Shown: one piece after another, positions 11,614-23,875 of the stretch | How the letters are laid out: each line of letters begins with the position of its first letter | How positions within the stretch are numbered: the first letter of the stretch is position 1 | The notes under the pieces: model-generated | What the model saw: only the letters and a program-made list of their open reading frames with translations | The model's database searches: none | What the model was told of the DNA's origin: nothing | Translations under genes and position numbers: made by a program | NCBI RefSeq assembly: GCF_002234675.1 | Contig: NC_019880.2 | Coordinates: forward strand, 13,815,756-13,879,755 | DNA from: Oryzias latipes | Lineage: Eukaryota; Chordata; Actinopteri; Beloniformes; Adrianichthyidae | Length of the DNA: 64,000 nt | Reading direction: 5' to 3'

Positions 11614-13599
11614 GAAATAAGTCAAATGCTCGTTTCATTTAATCATTAGCTGGCAAAACGCTGAATTAGTTTTAAATGAGTGTAATTGTTGGTCCCACCA
11701 GGCATATTTCTATTACCTTCATAGTTTATTTCTTAGAACGTTGGCTTTTTTTAAAATTTCTTCCATATTTTTCGATTTCCTGTCATCTTAAATTACTCTA
11801 AGCAACTTTGCCCAAGCTGATGTTGTAGCATGGATGTGTCAAGCTTTAAAACGTGTTAACTAAAGCCATTTATGTCACTTTGAAAGTGTTTTCAATAGGG
11901 CTATTACTTTCCAAATCCCAGGAGACTTTACCTGTTTAAAGTTTGAAGCGGCAGATAAAAGACATTGGTAATATCCTTAGAGTAGCACAATTTTGTCCAC
12001 AAGAACTTATAGGTTAACTTATTCAATCCAATTAAATCTGTTGGTATTTTGTATAATATAATTATATATATTCTATCTTTCTCTATTTTGGATGGCTTAT
12101 AAAGTAAAAGCAATGTGGAAAAAAGTTTGAATAAAAAGTCTGCTGTGTAAGATATGTGTAGACAAACATCTATAATTGCCAGATAGAACCATATTTAAAT
12201 GTTCAATAAAACTAAACAAATTACTTTAATGTATTCGTATTTCTAATGTTCTTTGTATGTGTTTTTTGTGTTTGTGTGCACATGTGTGTATTTGAAAATG
12301 ATCAAATGTTGTTAAGTTTAGCCTATATTTTCACTTATTTACAACTCTTCAAATGTTGGAAAGCCACATTTCCTCAAGCCCGTATCATTAATCCTCCACC
12401 ACCTTGCTTGATAATGACTGTGAGGTGGGAAAAGTTGTTGTAGGAGTGCATCCACATGACAGGTTTATACCCATCCAGGGTTTGTTGATTCAGATAGTCT
12501 GCTATTTTTGACAAATGTGAACATGCAGTATGAAACCTGGGCCTCTTAAGGGTCTCAGTTCATTTCAGGGTAGACCAAATGCAGAAAAGAAGTAATAGGA
12601 TTAAAATACATCAGCGCCGCGTTTAAAAGAAATAAAATTACCTGCTCATAGGGCAAAACTGAGGAAACACAACTGACAAAAAATGGGATGTCTAGCAAAA
12701 TAAAAGTGGTTTAGGGAAGAGATAAACAAACTTGTTGCAACGTGAGAATAAGAGGCTTAGTTTTGACAACTTCATGCAGTGAAATGTAACACAAAGTGCT
12801 TTACATGACAGAAAAATAGAAGTAAACCCTGTTGCCAAAACCTGTTCACTCACCTATTCCATAACCTCACAAAATCCCAAATTACAGACAAACAGGAGAA
12901 AAAGGCCACATCTGGCATAGTAAAAACCTTAGTTTGGCTTCTGTGCTTCTAAAAACCAAAATTCAAAGAAAAAGAAAAATGTCAGAACAAAGGTTTGCCC
13001 TTTTATTTAGGACAATAAAACAAACTGAGTTTATTTGATTATTAAATTTGGATTTCTTTATGAAGTCAGGAAGTTGTGTTGTACGGGGTTTTTGTTGATA
13101 TGTCGTATCAAAGTTAGGGCTAATGTGCAAACTGTTTAAAGCAGATTTATCAAGTCAGAATTGTGAAGTTGGACAGCAACAGATAAAAAAAGTATTTTGG
13201 GACATGCTGTTGTGCTCTTTGGTGGTCTCAGTCTGGGGCTGAATTTGCTCCAACAGGATACGTATTGTGGCCTGCAGGATACTGACTTAAGTTTTCTCAG
13301 CATTTCCTCCTCTAAACACTTCCCACAAAGTTTGATTCCCAGGACAAAGCCCACCTTTCTGATGAGCTTGTGCAGTTTGCTGGCTTCAGTCATCAGCCAG
13401 CATGTAAAACCAATGCGAGGGAAGCACAGCAGCAACTTCTTATGTGACGCATGTTCACGTAAACATGCATTCTGGAACACGCATTTAGCCCATGATGTTT
13501 ACACTGGACAGGCAGGAAGGGATTCTTCTTTTTGTTTTTCTACTGTTTACTAGCACACGTCCGCCACCTACAGTTGGAAGAGACTTGGTGGGAAATGTT
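11614..13599. other. intergenic, no gene seen
   Basis: AT-rich sequence. The open frames at 13136-13553 occur on both strands over the same bases and carry no recognisable domain. Confidence 0.35.
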
Positions 13600-13781
13600 G
13601 AAGTGGTGCAAATCTTGCTCCAGGCTTTTTCTTTCATAGCTCTATTCCGATATAGGAAAGACTTAGCATCGTAGAATTCCGGCCGGGCACAAACTACAAT
13701 TATTAATTTGTCCTTCGTGATCAATTTACAAATTATTGGCACTTCCATGAATTGAAAAGGACGCCATCCATATGTCACCAA
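13600..13781 (-). pseudogene. MADF-domain fragment, probably transposon-derived
   Basis: The minus-strand frame starting at 13781 reads ...KDKLIIVVCARPEFYDAKSF... and then LYRNRAMKEKAWSKI. This fits the MADF (Adf-1-like) pattern: KLI..V..RP.LYD....YR.R..K..AW..I. The C-terminal half of the domain (RRKW.SLRD) is missing and the frame ends in unrelated residues by 13485, so it looks like a truncated relic. MADF/Myb-like proteins are partners of transposases in PIF/Harbinger elements and also form host families. Family A copy 3 begins 260 bp downstream on the plus strand. Confidence 0.5.
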
Positions 13782-14043
13782 ATCCGAGTCCCTGATTGGT
13801 CAAAGTTTGACCTGGTTTAACTTTCAATGCCGATTTTATGGCCGCATGTTTTGAGGCTCGAAAACAATTTTAGAAAAATGCTTAGTGAGATTTTTAAAAG
13901 TAGACCTCTCGTTTAAAATGGTTGCTTGAACGCACGTTCAAGGGTGGTGTGAGCCTCGACAGAAGCAGTACTAAAATGCACAAGAAGCACCTGAATATGA
14001 CAAAGGTTCAGAGCATATTCTGTAGGAAACTAACTTTGTATGC

Positions 14044-14386
14044 AACTACCCCTCTCTGATCATCTTTTGATCTATCGTAAAAGCGTTCCCAGTGGTCTTT
14101 TAACTATGAATATGTAGCCAAAATAAATAACCTGTGTCATTGTGTAGGCCATAATTTCAAAAAAGCAGCAGTAGTTCATCAGAAATTTGTGTCTGAGTTG
14201 TGGTTGGGGCAGAGTTGTGGGTGGGCTTGATGGTGCAGAGTAAGCCTGCCTTCATTTCCCAACATCATTGAATATAAAAATACTCAGAAAGGCAATTTTA
14301 ATCCAAATTTTCTTTACATATGTCCTACATCAAGAGAAAAATGCTACAGGAACATCTTAAAACCACCAAAACACGATTTTCATTGC
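14044..14386 (+). mobile_element. Family A non-autonomous transposon, copy 3 (internally deleted)
   Basis: It keeps the 5' block (CTCTCTGATCATCTTTTGAT) and the 3' block (GTCCTACATCAAGAGAAAAA type), but the central ORF relic is deleted. The terminal inverted repeat at the 3' end is replaced from about 14384 by a 42-bp sequence that recurs at 17264. Confidence 0.75.
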
Positions 14387-14425
14387 AGTCATTACTCGGC
14401 AAGCCAAGCTGCAATTTAACCATAA
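14384..14425 (+). repeat. 42-bp direct repeat, unit 1
   Basis: It shares 39 of 42 bases with 17264-17305 in the same orientation. The core is GCCAAGCTGCAATTTAACCA. It begins exactly where family A copy 3 loses its normal end. Confidence 0.7.
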
Positions 14426-17400
14426 GAACAGAAGATTTTAGGATTTTTGTGCAAAAATGCCACTTATTCATGTATTAATGTTCAACTATATTCTTATTTG
14501 CCAATAAATCATTGGTTATTAGTATGTAATTTTTACAAATTTGTGATAAAAAAAAAATCAACACAACCAAGATCCAGTGATTAAATTTTCATGTAATGTG
14601 ATAAATCAGTCTGGTGTTCCTGTTATCTGGCCACATCTGAGACTTGCAAAATGTCCACCTCACAAGTGAATGATGGCCAAAGAGCACAAACCCGTGCTCC
14701 CACACCCTTCCAATCTGTTTGTTTCTCCAACAGACACACCTGCCGCACAAACGGAAAGAGAAGCCAGCAAATGGTTTTAAGGGCCTTCCAGTGTTTTTTA
14801 AGCATCAAACAAAACAACACCCGCTTTAATGTTGTCATCCTGCCATCTTCCCCTGCTGAATACAGGTTTCCTTGGTAACGTCTATTTAGGGAGATTGATG
14901 ATGGGTCAAAATAGGCTTGGCAGGAAGGAGCAGAGGGTGGCCATCTTCGTCTCTGACACCAAGACCAGCATGGGACAGTGTTTTAAATCAGGATTTTGAA
15001 GGAAAAACAAGTGAGATTTCCACATTTCCACAAGATCCTGTTTTTTCTTGAACCCTTTGTGCGCGCTGAGTTGCAAGGACCCTGGGAATGAGACTCAAAC
15101 TGACGGCACAAGGATTACATCGCAGACAGAAGGCATTATGTCTATCAAAACAAAAGATAGGTCGCTGATAGTAAAATGCCAACACAAATAGTTAAGAATG
15201 CTAAAGTAAATTAGATAAGAGGCAATTTTAATGAACACATGTAACAACAACCATGTCAGTTGTTGTGGTGATGTGCTTCAATTTGGAGTGTTTTTCTTGT
15301 CCCAGGAGGTAAACGCATCCTGATAAGGAAATTAAGGGATGCCGAGCTAAACAAATGCATGCACTTTCCAAACCAGGCATGCAATATTTGTTCCTGTGTA
15401 GAAAAAAACTAGAAGCACTTGTATGATACATTGTGACATAATTTAAAATAAACATGTTTAGCTTTGCATAAACATCCAAAGCAAGAGAACAATTCTCTCT
15501 TCTATAAGGGAGGAACTTCCCTCTGATTTCCCCAGCACTTGCTTTAATGCTGGTATTTTACAGTGTCGATGTTGTTTTTGTGCTGAATTACCGCAATTTT
15601 TCAGGCTCTAGATTATCACCGGGAGCCTTGCAGCATTTTCTTATCAAATCAACTTTGTGAAACACTTTTTTGGCATAATGTTTAAATCCTTGTAAGGTTT
15701 CGCTTTCATCAAGAGTTAGTCTTTGGTTGTGTGCTTAACTTAACTTGGTTCCCAGCACACTGTGGCCTAGATTGAGGTAGCAGAAAGCAGCCAGCTGCAA
15801 ATGGGGCCTCATGTACAGCCTGGCCTCCCTGTCCAGGGGGGGATGACTGTTGGCATGCTTTTGGGGTGATAGGGTTCCCATGTCACGTCTCAGGGCATGC
15901 TGATGTTGTAAGTTTGTTTCAACGAATGTTTTCGTTTGTGATCCTTTGACTTGCCTCTTGACTCTTAAGAGACCTTTAATTTCTGGTCCCACTCTGCTCC
16001 CTGTCAATCTCAGCATCCCGAGGGGTCGTTTTCATCCATGGGAACACTGGCTGTGATAGAAGATTCCTCGGGGGATGCTGGAGGGTGGATTTTGACAGAA
16101 GAGCATAGCTTAGCCTCTCAAAATTTCTTTATGGCAGCCAAACTGAGACAGTTTGGGGTTAAGGAGATGAGGAGTAAAGTGTGTTTTCTCCTTCCATGAA
16201 ACATCAGGAGCAAAGCTATCCTTCACACTTCCTTGGAATGGATTTCTTGCCACAGGGTGACGGCGATGCACACAAGAGCACAAGGGCTGATTAAGAGCCA
16301 GGATGTGCGTTAGACATCCTCTGATGTTCAGGAATTCCCTCGTTAAAGAAGCTCCTGCTGATGCTGAATCGGAATAAACAGGGGTGGCTCCGCCTGTAAT
16401 TTTCAAACAAAAACACTTGTCATTTTTTCTCAGCTACACAGAAACTTGCAAACATCTTGATTGCGCCAATGGACAAAACGGAGGAAGTTCCTTCTGTTGC
16501 GAGGGGTAAACTGTTTTCCGCCTGAAGTAAATATTTTAGATAATTTTGTTTCTTGGCTTGTCACAAATAAATAGGAAAACGGCTTTCAAGAGAGAACAGC
16601 CGAAGAGTTGGAGCATTTTTGTCTTCCAGCCTATCGCGGAGCTCCCTGGATAATATTTCTCTCAATAGCCAGCAATTAGCCAGAACATTAACATATTTGG
16701 TCAATGTAGGGTTCAGTGCTGGGGCCACATTAGAGCTCTAATGTTGTTGTTTTTTCTCCCTTTCCTGGCTCTCCTCTTTCTCATGTTTGACAAATCGTTT
16801 CCAGCTAATTTACAGTGGTCAAACTGTGGGAGAACAATACCCCATGGGCATAACAAGGCGCAAGCCCCACCGCATGTCCAAGAGAGGAGCGAGGTGCCTG
16901 CAGGAAACACTTGCTGAGATAACAAGATAGTAATGAAGGCAGGGGCACTGAAAGGCCATTCTTAGGCTTGTAAAAAAAAAAAAAGAAAGAAAAGCGAGAA
17001 GGGGTGGGGGGCTCAATGGTGGAATCAGAGTAGTGAAGTGGCAAAAGCCACGGCCATATCGCAGTTGTTCAAACGAGCATTCTCATTGTGTCTCCCCACA
17101 CCTGCTCACACTGCTTAGTCCTCCCCTCCTGGTGACAATAAACATTTCATATAACAGCTCAGATGAGCATCTGCACAGGCTGATTATATGTGTTTAGCCC
17201 AGATAATAATTCCTGGACCTCATGGGCGCTGTAATTACTGACAGCACCTGTGTCTGGCCCACCTGCAGCCGTTACTCGGCATGCCAAGCTGCAATTTAAC
17301 CATAATTATATCAACAAGGAAAAAGAAAAAAAAAAGAAACGCAGCACAACTCCAAAACTATTAAGAAGCACTCCAGAAGCTTCATTAGGAGAAGAAGCGC

Positions 17401-20400
17401 AATTCCAGGAACAATGAACCACTATGAAACTAAGGAGATCTACGCTGCTATTGTCGGCAAATGGGTTAAGGTTGAGCAATACAGGTGACAGGGAGGATAG
17501 GGGGAACAAGGTTATCAGTCAAGCTAATTGATGAACCAAGTTGTTTTTACTGTGCCTGAGTATAGGCAAGGAGAGGAAAAAGGAAGGCAGTCTTCAAGGC
17601 TGCCCTGTTTGTGTAGCGAAGACAAAGGTGAGAGGTCATGCGGAGCTTTGAGCTTGCCTCTTAATCCTTTTCGCGTATTCGCCGCCGAGCTGTGCAGTGG
17701 CGATGGTTTCAGTCGTTCCTAGCGGGGTGGATGGGGGGGGGCAAGCGGGGAAGTGGTGAGTCTTCTTAAGATCAATGGATGTGGTGGAAAAAGGAGTGTC
17801 CAAGGGCAGCCAATAGGGGCTGGGCCACAGGGAGCTGCGGGGAGACAACGTAAACAAGGAAACCACCTGATGTGAGCAGGGTCAGATAAATGTTCAACTC
17901 CCTGCACAGGCAGGTGCTTCCTGAGTCCCGCTCTCCCTCAATCAGTTGAGCCGTGCTGCCCCTCTCAATTCGCAACCTCTTACCGCTTTGCTGTTGCTGT
18001 AACACGATCGCAGTGACTGTGGTCAGCCTGTCAATTCTGAAAGCTTTTTTTTTTTTTTTTTTTTTTGGTATAAGAGCAAACAGTGTGAGACCATAAAATC
18101 AGGGATGATGGTCACGGTCGCAGTAAAGATAAGAACAGTTTGCTGTTGTCAGTAGCATCAGAAAGCACCTTTTAACACAGGTCTGTGTCTACAGATAAAA
18201 AACATTTGGCGTTTAAAGGGACAGTCGTGCGAATGCTTGGGTGTTGCAGAGCCAATGTATGTTTCCACTCGCTGCAACTCTAAGCTAACTTCTCCTATTG
18301 CCTCTTTTCCTCCTCTTTCTTTCTTTTTCACTTTGCTGGTTGGTCTGGGATTGTTTTGTGCTGTCCAATGAGGAAGGAAGTCGGTGTGAGAAAGTGCCTG
18401 TTTTTTTGGGACCAACAGGAATTGGCCTCATCACAAGCGGTTCCTTTTTTTGCCCCTGGAACAATGCACTGGCGTCACACCCCTCAACTGGACCTCGGCA
18501 TTTCACATGGAAAAATGTTCCCAGAATTCCGCTCCCAGGCTCAGGGTAAGGCCGACGATGGGGTGAGGGTGAGAGTGCGGGAGGTGGAGGGCGAAGGCGA
18601 GCAGCAATTGAGGGAAGTTAGTGGTGACACAAACTGACCAATAAGCACTTGTCCCGACCAAAGCCCGGTTAACGTAAAGTGCAATTTTCAAAACCTGGCA
18701 TGCCAACAAATCCTCTTTAGACCAGAACTTTTTCCAAAAGATAAAACAATCATTAAGGAAAATCACATCAATTTTAGAGTCAAATTCAATCTTCAGCTTT
18801 TCGGCTGAAACATTACAGAGAAACGGTCCTCCTTAGATAAAAATAACCCCCAATTTACCCGTGCAGACCAAAGCCAGAGTCTGATCTCACAGATTAAAAT
18901 CTTGGTAAGTAGCATTGTGTGACAGGTCATCTGAATGCACCTTGGGAGTTGCATAAGTTTCTTAGAACACTGGGATGTGAGGGTTCACTCCACTGCCTTC
19001 TCACACTGTGAAATTCTGTGTATTTTGCTGTCAACACCTGAACAACAATTGAGAAATCTGACTGTGCTGTGCAGCCAATGCAAGGCTTCTAAATATCCTT
19101 AAAATTATTTCAGAAAAAGTTTGAATATGCTCTGGTGAATTCAAGCTCTAACAAGCAAGAAGGAAAACTAACCATTATCGTGCCTGTCAAGGTTTTGCCC
19201 GTCTGAAATTACACTTTCATGTCAAGGCAAGTATTTCCTTTTTCTTTTTTTCCAGGAGGGTCAAATCACCTTAACAACGGACTTTATTTTTTGGTTTTGA
19301 GAAAATACTTGTCCATTAAACTATAAAAGTTCAGATATTTTTCTACATTTTACTTAAATTTAAGAATAAGAAGTCATTTCTTAGTCCTTCAGTAGGGAAA
19401 ATCGCACTGTTGCACAGCTTGAGGGAAGAAGAGTCTAAATACATGCACATATATACATGAAATAAACGACATGTGAGCTGTCAACCCATTGACGACCATT
19501 GACGCAAATATACTTTGGCTCCAAAATGACTTTAATTTAGAGTAAATTCAGGCATCTAGGGGTTACATTTTAAATAAATGGAAGACTAGTTGTATAAAAT
19601 TAAGCAGAATAGGATATTGGTGCAGATTTTATGGATTCTTAGGTGAAAAAGTCAAATCCCAGATGTTTATTGTCAGTTCTGACAGGTTTATATAAGAAAA
19701 TATATTTCTCCCAACAAGTTATTCTTACCGGTAAAGCTGTTGAGAGACAGATGAAGAGATGCATTTTTTAAGACCTGTATGCTGTGATGTTTTTAGGATT
19801 GACAACATCAAAACATGAGTCTTGGTTCTCTTAAGGTGGTTTATTTAAAAAGGAAATCAAAGAAAAGGTGGGAATCCTGCTTTTATTCTTACAAGATTAC
19901 AATTAGACATAGATGTAAAATGTTAATGACACTACTGTCCACTATTATACAGATTTTTTCATATATAGGTCTTGCCAAAAAGTAGTTTTGAGTAAATTTT
20001 CTTATTTTTCCAAACAATGACCCTTGCCATGTTGTTTAAGCAAAGACAAATCACTACTGGTAATTTGGTTTGAGAAAAAGTAGTGCAGCTTGCTTGTTTT
20101 TTTCTGTACATAAAAAACAACTTAACTTTTAGCCAAAAGAAACGACCCTCTGGAGTAAAAGCTTTGTGGGAGCGATGGGCCTAGAACCTTTTCTAAAATC
20201 CGATTGGCATCACAAAGATTCGTTCGCCTTCTGCAGCGCAGTGGCTGCAAGATAAACAAATTACTGCACAAATGTGCTAGGCCTGCTCTCATAAAATCAG
20301 TGCCATTCATCATGCTGGCTAATAAATCAGTAAGGAGTGTATGAGAACACAAACTGCAAACAGAAAGATTAATTTGCATGGCATGGTAAATGATTTATCT

Positions 20401-21599
20401 AAACTCTGTAAGAAGTGCAACAGTTTTCAGAGAAAACAGCAGAAAAGTCATACTCGCCTTTTTCAGAAAGTGGTGCAAGGTCAGCTCAGTGGAGTGGGCG
20501 ACTCATGTATCAGGGCTGAAAGTCTGCGCTGCAGCTGGCCTGAGTTCAAGTCCGAGCCTGCAGCCTTTTACTGCATGTCATCCTCTTCTCTCTCCACCGC
20601 TTGGTTTGAGTTCTCCGGTTTCTGAAAAAGGAAAATGCACCCCTCTGGCAGTGTTAGATAAAAATGAAAATGTGATGCTTTTACGCGCTAGCTGTGCGCT
20701 TTTCCACTTAAGGAAGACATGGAAGGTGTCATTTATCCTGCAAGAGTCATTTTTAGACCTATGGATTCGAGTCCAGTTAAAGAAAATCAAAAGTGGGGTA
20801 CTTTGTGAAGCGTGAGACAACAGTTAAGTGGAAGGTTCTCCACCCCGAGGCTGGATGAATACATATTGGGTCACACCAAAGATTTTAAAATGGGCTCCAG
20901 CAGCTCTCTGCTTGACAGCATCAACAGTTAGTTTGCAGGAGTCAAGCTGAGCGTGACTGTGACAGTTCCTGGGTAAAGGGATGAACAGAAGTGGTGGGAC
21001 TTGACTATAACTTGCAGCAGAGGGGCTCATCCTGTGCAGCAGAGCAGATTTAACTAAGAAGATCAATGCTGCAGGTTGTCAGCAAGTTGCAAGAACAAAT
21101 TCATCACTGCAAACATAAAAAGCTTCACGGGATAAACAAGCGCCTCAGCAACATGCTCCCATGGAGAGAGTCAATCAAGCTCGAGTCAGCCCCCGCTGTG
21201 AGGCCGGGTGAGCACAGACAGAGGCCTAAACGATCTCAAACATGGCATGAAGCCCACCAACTAAACGCCCACAGGAACTCAAGCTAGATGGGCAAAATGT
21301 ATACATCCCCCATCCGTGCACTGCGGTTAATGTCATGGCAGCGCTTTAACTTGATTCGAATAACAATTACTGTGCAGAAAAGGCTTTGTATCTGCTGTTT
21401 GCTCTACTGAGTGGAGATGGGCTTGTGTGCATGCACACACTGAGCAGTTAGGAGGTCAGCGCTGGTTCAGCTAGCTTAATGGAATCCAAACAAAAGGTCG
21501 TGTTTCACTTTTTACAAGCTATGAGGATTTCTGGTAAAAACAAAATGTAAAAAAATACATGAGCCTCACATAGGTACGATCCAATCCTTGTGAGCTTTT
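14426..21599. other. intergenic, no gene seen
   Basis: A long stretch upstream of dll4 with no exon I can support. The open frames (for example 15735-16016, 17636-18005, 18158-18766, 20341-20820) overlap on both strands and lack domain signatures. The segments 17130-17310 (with TAATTACTGACAGCACCTG) and 20130-20340 look unique and balanced in composition and may be regulatory. A pure poly-T run lies at 18044-18066. Confidence 0.35.
17264..17305 (+). repeat. 42-bp direct repeat, unit 2
   Basis: Partner of 14384-14425, with three mismatches. It lies at the edge of a balanced-composition block rather than in a recognisable transposon, so it may be the older copy. Confidence 0.7.
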
Positions 21600-22079
21600 A
21601 GAAAGTCCCATTCCGACCATCTTTTGATCTATTCAAAAAGTGTGCCCAGGGGTCTTGTAATTACGATTAAGCTGTTTATAGGAAAAATCAAAAAACCTGT
21701 GTTGCAGGTGGTACTGTTGCCGCAGAGTAAGCCCGCCCCCTTCGCATCATCCACCCAGGCTCTCCTGCTAGCCCCTCACAAGCCCAACCTAACATTAAGG
21801 GGTGCAACAAAAATTGCGAGCCATTGGAGCTATCCACCCATACAGTTTTAAGGCCAGATGCCAGCTCGGACGGGGAAAACCAAGATGTCGATGCATCGTG
21901 TTTGTCTAAGAGTGGATGCAAAAGATTGAAACGGAGCAGTGAGTTTGTGGCTTGTACATCACACATACAAGCTTTTTCCAACTGGATAATTCATTTTCTC
22001 AATAGCCTATATGTCCTCCCTTATCAGACCATGTTAAAACCACCAAAAACACAATTTTCATCAGAATGGGTCTTTAACA
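21600..22079 (+). mobile_element. Family A non-autonomous transposon, copy 4
   Basis: The ends AAAGTCCCATTCCGACCATC and TTTTCATCAGAATGGGTCTT form an inverted pair. Part of the centre is deleted, but the relic reading ...DASSDGENQDVDAS is still visible around 21858-21900. Confidence 0.75.
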
Positions 22080-22204
22080 GGAGACACAAAACTTTTATTG
22101 TTTGAGAAATCGTAGAGCAACACTCTAATCATATGAAGGAAGATAAATAGTAAACCTGAATGACACAACTAAAATACTGTGTACTTCAGAGGTCATGTGC
22201 CCCA

Positions 22205-22285
22205 GCTCAGGAAGTGGGGGAAGAAGAGATTATTAGCTCTCTAGATAATTATCCCCAAACCACAAGCCCTTATCACGTAACATCA
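22205..22285. promoter_or_regulatory. candidate hemato-endothelial enhancer core (ETS/GATA/RUNX words)
   Basis: Within 80 bp lie CAGGAAGTGG (strong ETS word, 22207-22216), a second GGGGAAG, AGATAAT and TTATCC (GATA), AACCACAA (RUNX) and another TTATC. It lies 5 kb upstream of dll4, an endothelial gene. The sites are seen directly; the enhancer role is inference. Confidence 0.3.
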
Positions 22286-23530
22286 CAGCATCTAACAACA
22301 CGGCATACCGGTGAAATTACCAGATGCTAATCACGCTGATGGTGTTCAGTGATTTTGTTGAATTTCCCCCCTGGTAAAGTCGAGCTCATGCAACTTTGAA
22401 GATCAACATTAGCTTTTCCTTTGATGGGAATGTGTTCGCTTTTCAAATCTGTGCGGCTTCAAACCAGAGGTGCATCTATGCAGCACTTCAACACAGCAGG
22501 AATGCTGACTGCACCTGTTTGAGACCAGCAGGTAGAGCGAAGTGCAAAGCAGGGAATCGGAGTCTCAGGTCACTCTTCCTGATTGGTTGACTCAGCCCTC
22601 TTCACACCCGCACGCTCTTCCCTCAACTCCGTTTATCTCTTTCCTTTTCCTGCTGCGTGGTTTTGTCTTGTGTGAAGCAGTGATGCTTTGACTCTGGCGG
22701 AGGAGGATTTCCTCAAGGCTACAGTAGCTTCTTCCAAACACAGCCCTGCACTGGTAATTGCTGAAGGAAAAGAAAAGAAAAAAAAAAACACACACACACA
22801 CACACGCATGCACACATACAAGAAAAACATGTTAAGCTTTCATGTTTGGTGCCTGGGAGTGTCCTTGACAGATTTCATTTCTTTTTAAGTGCAACACAAA
22901 CAGAAGGAGGAAGACAATGAAAGAAGGGGAAATGCATCTGCTAAAACCGTACTTAAATATGTTTAGCTCCACCAATAGATGTGGGACGATTGGCATGAAA
23001 CACCAAAATGGCTGCTGAGACGACGGCGATGCATGCCCTGCACGCTGACACACATCTGTCACACAGGTTAACGTCAACCATGTGAGGACGCTTGTTTCCA
23101 AGGTCTGCCACTGATCCGTAAATTAGACTGCGGGCGTTTTTTAAACACTACGGCGGCACGAGACGCCCTTTCAGCAGCCCCCAAATTATCACTCCAATGT
23201 AGTGACACCTGTGTGCATCATGGCACACTGTTCGTGGCCTAAGGGTGTTGTTGGTTGCGTAGTAAAAATGGAGGAGGACTGTGTTTTGTCAACAAAATCA
23301 GAAAAAAGGTGGGTGGAAAGTTCCACGCACAGGAGCCCCAGAGCTCTTATTAACCAAACAGCAACAATGTCAGAGGCTTTCCGTTGAAGCTGGAGCTTAA
23401 AAATGGGAGAAAACACACATTCACAATCATCTTCAGCAGGTAATTGGATGCGTGTGGTGGAAAAAAAAGCTTGTCCATGTAGACAGAAGCCAAAATATCA
23501 AACATAAAACAGGAATTTAGAAAGTTTAGA
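22286..23530. other. intergenic, no gene seen
   Basis: Unique sequence with a short CA-repeat near 22788-22806. No coding or RNA gene is recognisable. Confidence 0.35.
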
Positions 23531-23875
23531 AAGTGCTCTTGCCTCACAGCAAGAAGTCCCCTGGTTCAAGTCCCAGCTGGGGGACCTGAAACAGAACACC
23601 AACGGGGGACCTTTCAGTGTGGGGTTTGCATGTTCTCCCCGTGCATGCATGGGTTTTCTCCAGGGACTTCGGCTTCCTCCCACCATCCAAAAACATGCTT
23701 CATAGGTGAACTGGTCACTCTAAATTGTCCATAGGAGTGAATGGGTGTGTGCCCGTGGCCCTGTGACAGACTGGCAACCTGTCCCGGGTGTCCCCCGCCT
23801 TCACCCACAAGTGGCCAGGATAGGCTCCAGCAGCCCCGTGACCCCAAAACGGAAGAAGATGAATGAATTGAATGC
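23531..23875 (+). repeat. tRNA-derived SINE with fish central core, 5'-truncated
   Basis: It lacks box A but keeps AGTGCTCTTGCCTCACAGCA, box B (GGTTCAAGTCC) and the core GTTTGCATGTTCTCCCCGTG. The tail reads CCAGGATAGGCTCCAGCAGC and ends in a GAAT-type run. It is closely similar to the copy at 641. Confidence 0.8.

Noticed and set aside
13197-13553. 118-aa ORF, with a 114-aa ORF on the opposite strand
   Set aside because: No domain, splice context or codon pattern. Two overlapping antisense frames point to chance.
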